Positions 48,628 through 55,293 of a DNA stretch of 55,293 nt are shown here, piece by piece. Source of the stretch: Parachlorella kessleri. Taxonomy: Eukaryota; Chlorophyta; Trebouxiophyceae; Chlorellales; Chlorellaceae. The number at the start of each line of letters is the position of its first letter. The first letter of the stretch is position 1. The translations under genes were made by a program, and so were the position numbers. Where the stretch lies: the NCBI GenBank assembly GCA_001598975.1, contig BBXU01001117.1, positions 1-55,293 of the forward strand. Direction: 5' to 3'. The notes below the pieces were generated by a model that was not told the origin of the DNA, made no database searches, and was given only the letters and a program-made list of their open reading frames with translations.

Positions 48628-51600
48628 ATGAGCCTGCCAGGAGCTGGGCTGCTGGCCCAGCTCAGGGGCCAGGCAGCCCAAGTAGCCAGCACCCACCAGC
48701 AGCAGGCGCCAGCCCGGAGCAGCAGCAGCACCGCTGACGAGCGGCGCTTTGCTGCGCGCAGCGAGGCAGTGCGGGCGCTCGAGCATGCTGTCGCTGCCGG
48801 CGGCGGTGGGGAGGCGCACAGGGCGGCGCAGGGGCGGCCGGTGCCGCCGGGCTTGGAGTATGTGTTTGACCTGGACTCACTTTTACCCGGCGAGGCTCAG
48901 GTCAATTTGGAGGTGGGTGAGCGGTTGTTGTCATCGTTGCTGCTCGTGCCAGCAGTGTTATTAGTGTATCATATACCTTTTGGGCCGGTGGTTTTGAATT
49001 GCTGAAGTCCCTCACTACCTGGCCTCAGCGAGCCTATGCGGCTACCTATGGTGGATGTGGGATGCTTTGCCCGAGAAGCTGGTGTCTGCTAGGGCTTGTA
49101 TCAGGTGCCTGGTGGTCAGTGTAGGGTGTCCCCAGCGGTCCAGGGGTCGGCTTCTCGTGCACTTGCGCTCACTTGTGCGGCCCCTGCCTGCCTGCCTGAC
49201 TTCCCCTGCCCCAGGTGTCGCCCATAACCATGCTGCACTCCGAGTATGAACACCGCCACCGGCGGCAGGTGGCTGTCAGCCCCGACTACATCTGCTACGG
49301 CCTCAAGCAAGGACACATCCGAGTGCTGTGCCGTGCGTCCACCAACCGTGTCCTGTGCAAGGGCCACGGGGCGCCCCTGTCTGACATGCGGTGAGCGCCA
49401 GGAGCACCAGCAGTGGCCTGGTGGTGGGGTGTTGGCTGGCATCTCTCTCTCACATTCCTCAGCGGTCTTGTCCTCTCCCCGTCCCGGCTCCTTCTCTACC
49501 CTCACGAGGCCAGAAACGATGTCGCCCAGCCTTTGAGTTCACACAGACCTTTCCCCTCACAGGTTTGGTAGTGGGCCTACGGCTGGGAACCTGCTTGCCA
49601 CCGGCTCACCAGGTGGCCAGCTGATTGTGTGGAGGCTGGAGGAGGGGCAGGGGGAGGTGCAGGAGGCACAAGTGCTGAACCTGGAACTTCGCGGGGCAAA
49701 GCCGGGAGGTGAGTGAGCCTGCGGGCTTATGGTTGGGAATTGTGTTGGATATGCCAGAGCGTGACGCCAATTGTTTACCTGCGACAAAGTGTCTGGCATG
49801 TTTCTGGTCCAAACATGATGCAGTGTGCGCTGGTTGGTCAGCTGCATGGGCATCGCTCTGTCCAAAAAGGAGGGAGAGTCTGTGGTGCTCCTTGTGATGT
49901 TCTTCCCTGATTCCCAGCACGCTGCGACCGACTGAAAACTGTACTTGCTGGCTGCTTGCTGTGTGCAGCTGATGTGCATGTCTCCTGGAGGAGCGAGTCC
50001 AGCTGGTCAGATGCTCAGCAGCCAGAGCTAGCTGCGGCTGTGGGCAGTCATGTGGTGCTGGCAACAGTTGACCCCCAGCAGCCTCGTAAGGAGACTGTGG
50101 AGCTTGCTGGAGAAGTTCCCGCAGGTCTGGCGTTGGTTTGGGCATTGTGCGTTGTTTGTCATCCTTCGGTGACCAGGGTTATGCCGCTGCTATTTCTGCC
50201 TGGCTGTCAACCAGCCATGCCCATGAGCAGACCTTTCTTTTGCACGACAACTCTTTTTCTGCCTTGAATTCTGGTTATTTGTCTCATGCGGGGGATGAGG
50301 GTATCATGTAACACTTCACCCGTGTCCCAATGTGAGTGGGTTGACATGTGTTGACTGGCCCTGCTGTGCAGGGGTGGTGGCCCTGCCAGGGTGGCCAGCA
50401 ATGGAAGCAGTCACATGCCTGGCCTTCTCCCCCGATGGTTTCCTTCTGGCAGCCGGCGGAGACGCAGGCACGGTCCTAGTTTGGGATCTGGGGACATCCT
50501 CTGCCCACTTCCAGCGCGCAGCCACCCTGCCAGGCGACAGCAGCATCGTGGGTGCAGGACCCCTGGGCTCCTTGCAGTGGCTCTCCAGCACAGGGGAGGG
50601 GTGGGTACTGCTGGCGGGGGCTGCCGACTGCAGCACCCTGGAACTGTGGCACGCACCGCGGCGTGGTGCTGGGGCAACTGGCCTGGAGTTCAGCTTGTTG
50701 CAGCGGGTGCGGCTGGAGGCGTCCTCCACGGCGCAGCGGCAGTTTTTCAACCACGTGGAGGCGGCACCTGAGGTGGGTAGCTGTTGGAACCGTGCCCTGC
50801 GAATGCATTAGGTTTGTAGCGATCCCAGGTAGGTTCTCCCACGCACTGCGGAGACAGTGCATGCTCCCTCTTGCGCGGGCTCTTTCCCACCCGCCACAGC
50901 AGGCAGCAGCAGCTGCTGCTGCTGCTGCTGCTGCTGCTCTTTGGAGCAGCCACACGCACTGCAATGTATTGTTTGCCATCATCTATTGCTGACGCTGCCT
51001 AAGGGATTGAGGGAGGTAGAGCAGGGATGTATCTGCTGCGTCCGGGCGCTTGGAGAACCCCAACACTAAACGTTGACGAGGGTGGGTATCATATGGGTTC
51101 GTAGCAGTTGAAGGTGTTGCTAGACCAAACAAGACGCTCTGGCATTGCTTCCATTCTGGCCCAGATATGTCTGCAGGGATCAGTATTCAAAGCTGATGTG
51201 GAGCAGGCAGCACCAGGGGTGACAGGCTAGGTCTGAGGTTTGGAATGCCAGATGTGTCCTGGCAATTAGACGCATGAAGGCTACGAGGAGCAGTTCTCAA
51301 GACCAGCAAATGCCACCCTGAAGACCTCAAAGTTGCACCTCCATTGCATACTAAGTCCTACCCTTCACCACCCCTTGCAGGCACAGCTGGTGATAGTGGC
51401 AGACACCCCCGGCAAGGCACTCTACACGCTACATTACTCAGGCGCGGCCACTGTGTTGGTCATGTGGTGTCATGGAGTTCGTGCTGTCTGCCCATATCTT
51501 CTGAGACTACCTTGGTTGGGCGCCATGCTGGGGGGGCAGGGCCGGGGTGGCATCAGAGGTTGTCATTGCTGCTTTACATGCTGAACTGTCCATGGGATCT

Positions 51601-54600
51601 GCAAGAGGTGTGTAGTAGGGAGCGAGGGTTAGCCTTGGCTGCACACCGCCTGCAGCCGACCTTGGCCTATGGGACTGCCACCCCGGGCGATTCCGCCCTG
51701 CCCGACTCCTGGCTATGATGTGCCCTGGCACATGTCATAGGCAACCCTTCCTCCTGGCCGACTGCTGTTGCAGGGCTGGGTGCTGCTATGCGAGTGGACT
51801 ACATCTCCCGCTTCGGTGTGGGGGTGCCAGTGCTAAGCTTCGCGGCCTGCTGGGCTCCCGGGGAGGACCAGATTGCTAATGGCGCTGGCGGCGGCGGCGG
51901 CGAAGAGGGTGGGGAGGATGCAGTACAGCTGTTCTGCATGCAGACCACTGCGGTACAAATGTATCGCCTGGAGTTGGACCTCTGCCGTCAAGGTGGGTTG
52001 ATGGGGGGATGGGGCCCTAATCCGAAGAGCAAGAAGTTCTCAACTAATGGACCTTTCCTGCCAACAAATTGGCGTTGGGCTTGCAACCCAGCTGTGGACT
52101 TGATGCGCACGGCTGTTGAGTGGGACATGTACTCTGGCACACCCCTTAGAACATTGCTCTTCCACCGGCAGGTGGCACACGCTGCTGGTTAAGGAGGGCC
52201 GCGGAAGTTGTGCAGGGGGCAAGCAGCAGCCCTGCGGTGTCCCTGGTGCGCAGGTGCACGAACATCGGTGTCGGACAGTGCGCAGAGCCTAGGGGGGGCG
52301 GAGGCTGCTGGCCCTGCCAGGTCGCCATCCGACTCCCTGCCGCAGGTTTGTCTTGCTTATGTGGCATGTGTATGTTTTGTCAGCAGTTGCAGGCGTTAGC
52401 TGAAGTGCGTGCGTCGCTCAGCTGTTAGTGGTGTGGTGCTGCGGTCCACAGCAGGTGTGAGCTGGTGTTGCAATTGCCCCCCAAACTTGAGTTGGGCTTG
52501 GGGTGGTGGGGCAGTTGGGAAGGAGAGCATGAAGCCTTTCAGCCTATCCCAGCGGCTGCGCGCTTAACCTACCTCTGCTTTGCGCTTCTCTGCTTTGCTA
52601 AGGTTTGTCGTGTGCTGTCCTCTCCCCCTTCTTGGTGCAGCCCTCCTCACAGCTGGCCCACGCCGAGAATGGCCCCGACGCGAGTGCAGCAGAGTCGGAG
52701 CTGGAAAGCACCGCCTCGGCCCCTGCCACAGGCCTGGAGGTCACCTCACCTCCCGCCGAAGCCCTCTCCACCACCGCTGCTGCTGCTGCTCCTGGTAGAC
52801 CTGCTGCTGCGGCAGCAACCCCTGCCAGAGTCTCGCCCCACACCAGTGCCCAGTCCCTGGTAGCGACAGCCCAGCGTGCACAGCACGCGGCGGCAGCGCC
52901 GGCGCCGGCGCAGCCTTCTGCCGCCTTAGTGGATGGCCTCGGGGGCCCCAGGGGCGGCTCCGAGAGCGGGTCGGTGGAAGGGGAGAGCGGCGGCGTGCAA
53001 GCGACGCCCGCTGCCGAGGCCAGCGCGGCGGCCTTGGTTGGCGAGGCGAGCATCGTGGATCGTGTGTCTGTGCTGCCCAGCCAGCCCTTCCCAGAGCCGC
53101 CCCAGGAGGACAGGGCGGGCGGAGGGTCTCCGCCCTCTGACCTGGAGGTGAGAGGCGCTCCCTTTTTGCGCATACTTGCTGCGCGAGGGAGGGGTGGGGT
53201 GGTTGCTAGCTAGGGCAGTGAGGGACTGGTAGGCAGCAAGGTGTTGTCTGTGGGGGTGGGCTGCTGGCGACTGGCGGTGTTTGTGGGTGGGTGGGTAGGT
53301 GGGGGAGTGGGGGCTTGACGGAGTCGATGGCTGATGGGATGGTGGGTGGCAGGGTGTAGCTGCTTCCTTGTGGGATATCGGCTACCGGATTAGGGAGTGC
53401 TTGGAGGGGCGGTTGCGGGATATGTGGGGTTGCTGGACGCGCCCAATGGCGGCATCGTTTGTGATCTGGAGTTCCAAGCTTGGGAGGCAATGGACGGCTG
53501 GGTCGCGGTGGCAATGGGTCTTGGACAGCAACCAGCCCGTGTGTGCGGCTGGCAGGCCCATCAGGTCTACCCTATTTGGCTTTGGGAAGAGTGCTTCTCG
53601 CATCTCCTTGCTCACAACTCATCATCCTTGTGTCCACCTGCTCCCTGCCACATATGCGCAGGTCATCTCTGGCAAACCCACCGCCGGGGAAACCCTCACC
53701 AGCCCTACCGCATGCCACACCTGCAGGCCGCGCTGGAATCCCCACCCCCGAAACCCCCCCAGCCCTGCCCCATGCCACACATGCAGGCCATGTCTGGGAT
53801 CCCCACCCCCGAGACCCCCGCCAGCCCTCCCTCCACCCCCGTGGCTGGCTCTCAATTCACCGTGCCGGTGCCGGTGCCGCTCAACCTGCCCCTGGGCCCG
53901 CCCACATCCACAGCCACCGCCCCGGAGCCTTCCAGCGTGCCGCAGCCCCACATGCCGCCCGCCGCGCCAGAGCGTGGCGTCGAGGGGCCTCTGGCTCGGC
54001 TCATCAGTAGAGGGCCCGAGGCCCCACGGGAGGTAAGGCCAGGTGGTGGGTGGGGGGGCGGGTGGATGGGTGCATGGGCGGCTGTTGCGTGGCCGAGGTG
54101 GGAAGTCTGAGCATACGTGGTGCGGTGTGAGGACATGGCAATCGATGAGAGCCTCCCCTGTTGGTGTTGGGATGGCACGTTGGGAGGCTTGTTGTTTTGG
54201 TACCACCACGGCTGCTGCAGTGGTGGATTGCTGTCCTATGATGCCGGCCACCTCACACTACCAAGGCTCACCTTGCATCAGCACAAAGTTTGTGCCTCGT
54301 GCACTGTGTGCCTTGCTTGCTGATGGTGACCCAAACCAGTTTCAGCCTTGCATGCTGCAGCTGCACCACCCCTTGCCTCCCCAAGAGCGCCCCACTGCGC
54401 TCCCACGGGAGCTGGGCACCGCACATGGCTCAGCCTCCCCTCCGGCTAGCCAGCCACAGGCGTCTCTGCGCATCCTCCAGCGGCCACAGCCGACGGGGCC
54501 GGCCGCGCCCGCCGCGGCGGCGGCGCCGCTGCCGCCCCCGCCTTCCGCGGAGCTGGCCGCGGCAGCTGCAGGCCGGCAGCCGCAGCTGCCGGCTGCGCCA

Positions 54601-54783
54601 CAGCAGCCAGAGCTGCAGGCGCCGGCAGGCGCCGGCGCTTCTGCTGCAGCAGTGCTGGATGCAGGGGCGGTGGCGGAGGCCATCGCTGAGCAGCTGGGCG
54701 GGTCGCACAAGAAGTTTGTGGGGCACGTGTCGCTTATGTTCCGGGAACTCGTCAAGGCCATGCGGGCGGAGATAAGCGCGCAG
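48628..54783 (+). CDS. EDC4: EDC4/VARICOSE-like mRNA-decapping scaffold (3' end probably beyond window)
   Basis: Exons read 48628-48912, 49215-49390, 49563-49708, 49969-50124, 50372-50772, 51381-51441, 51774-51992, 52254-52345, 52641-53147, 53727-54032, 54361-54783, giving 924 codons so far. The protein scaffolds DCP1-DCP2 in P-bodies. The N-terminal WD40 region shows VAVSPDYICYGLKQGHIRVL, LLATGSPGGQLIVWRL, VTCLAFSPDGFLLAAGG with VLVWDL, VIVADTPGKALYTLHY, MRVDYISRFGVGVPVLSF and VQLFCMQTTAVQMYRLELD. Their order and spacing follow plant VARICOSE closely. A long Ala/Pro/Ser-rich disordered linker follows (about 480-880). The start of the conserved C-terminal helical region comes last (AEAIAEQLGGSHKKFVGHVS). 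The last exon ends CAG followed by GCAAGT, a GC donor, so the gene should continue to the right. Reading through instead stops at 54819. Intron 6 needs a weak GC donor at 51442 and is the least certain junction. Confidence 0.85.
50912..50938. repeat. (GCT)9 microsatellite in an EDC4 intron
   Basis: A pure trinucleotide run in the long intron between exons 5 and 6. It is preceded by CAG units, so the transcript could fold into a small hairpin. Confidence 0.9.
53701..53820. repeat. 60-bp tandem duplication spanning the exon 10 acceptor of EDC4
   Basis: Two copies (53701-53760 and 53761-53820) share the frame AGCCCT..CATGCCACAC..TGCAG and a CCCCACCCCCGA block. Each contains a candidate acceptor (CTGCAG at 53721-53726 and ATGCAG at 53781-53786) followed by GCC. 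Confidence 0.85.
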
Positions 54784-55293
54784 GCAAGTGATGCCTGCGT
54801 TGGTGCGAGGCTTTTCTGACAGGGGCATACCTATTTCACATGATCGGCAGAGCTTGGGTGACGGACCTTGCAAAACCCCTGCAGCAACAGCCCAGGGGCG
54901 CCATCGCTCCTGCCTCGGGCGCGTACAAGGGGCAGCCCGGCGCTGTCGTCTACACAGGCGTGCACCTTGCTGCCCCTATCATCCGCCTCATCCCACCGCA
55001 AACGTTACAAATCCAGCTAGGCTCACCAGGCCCCTCGCCCCGCCCCTTAACCCTGAGTGAGAACCAAGGCACAACTCTCTTCAAGCCTGCCCCTGGCCTG
55101 CAAACCCCAAAGCGCAACTCACTTTAAGCCTGCCCCTGGCTTGCAAACCTCATGGCAAAACCCTCTCTAAGCCTGCCCCGGGCCTGCAAACCCCACGGCT
55201 CAACCCTGGCCAAGCCTGCCCCCGGCCTGCAAACCTCATGGCAAAACCCTCTCCAAGCCTGCCCCCGGCCTGCAAACCTCATGGCAAAACCCT
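54784..55293. other. Right-edge sequence, probably an EDC4 intron
   Basis: It follows a GC splice donor at 54784. An open frame (54840-55127) exists but is made largely of Pro-rich and minisatellite sequence and shows no EDC4-like text, so I do not call an exon. From 55081 it is a minisatellite. Confidence 0.5.
55081..55293. repeat. 43-bp minisatellite, at least five copies, cut by the window edge
   Basis: Units start AAGCCTGCCC at about 55083, 55126, 55169, 55212 and 55255, exactly 43 bp apart, and contain GGCCTGCAAACC. The last copy runs off the window. Copies 2, 4 and 5 share a GCAAAACCCT end, while 1 and 3 differ there, hinting at a higher-order 86-bp pattern. Confidence 0.93.

Noticed and set aside
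54840..55127. Open frame at the right edge that could be a next EDC4 exon
   Set aside because: It runs into the minisatellite and lacks any EDC4-like helical text. The phase and acceptor evidence is also missing.

Overview
The window is intron-dense nuclear DNA of a green plant lineage, most likely a chlorophyte (possibly trebouxiophyte) microalga. The evidence is twofold. First, nearly every gene is cut into short exons by small GT-AG introns, with a few GC-AG ones, at moderate-to-high GC. Second, the gene content combines plastid isoprenoid synthesis (IspD), plastid-type N-acetylglutamate synthase, a SHAQKYF-type MYB factor and plant-type double-AP2 factors, which together point to Viridiplantae. 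The species cannot be fixed from sequence alone. All gene models below were built by hand from splice signals, reading phase and family conservation.

Layout, left to right: (1) 262-1789 (+), 3' end of a beta-rich, possibly REJ-like protein. (2) 2990-7082 (-), type II DnaJ/HSP40. (3) 7439-9566 (+), two-repeat MYB/SANT factor. (4) 11485-15055 (-), mitochondrial carrier family protein. (5) 16393-18072 (-), ZCCHC10-like zinc-knuckle protein. (6) 18395-20721 (+), IspD. (7) 21392-25720 (-), N-acetylglutamate synthase. (8) 25952-28289 (+), ODR4 homologue. (9) 28808-31175 (+) and 32334-33742 (+), two tandem AP2 transcription factors, separated by a 472-bp non-autonomous hAT-like transposon with perfect 8-bp target-site duplications. 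(10) 34326-48090 (-), complete 37-exon clathrin heavy chain of 1696 residues. (11) 48628-54783 and beyond (+), EDC4/VARICOSE mRNA-decapping scaffold, running toward the right edge where a 43-bp minisatellite begins.

The genes are unrelated housekeeping and regulatory loci and do not form a pathway cluster. Four pairs are head-to-head and share short intergenic promoters: DnaJ/MYB (356 bp), ZCCHC10/IspD (322 bp), NAGS/ODR4 (231 bp) and clathrin/EDC4 (537 bp). No rRNA, tRNA, CRISPR or organellar sequence was recognised.

The points most worth a second look are the hAT-like element between the AP2 pair, tandem duplications that copy a splice donor (ODR4) or acceptor (EDC4) in multiples of three bases, a 10-nt microexon that supplies the Asp of the J-domain HPD motif, recurrent GC-AG introns, a degenerate second AP2 domain, and an exon-like duplication in the carrier. 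No wholly new biological system was convincingly found.
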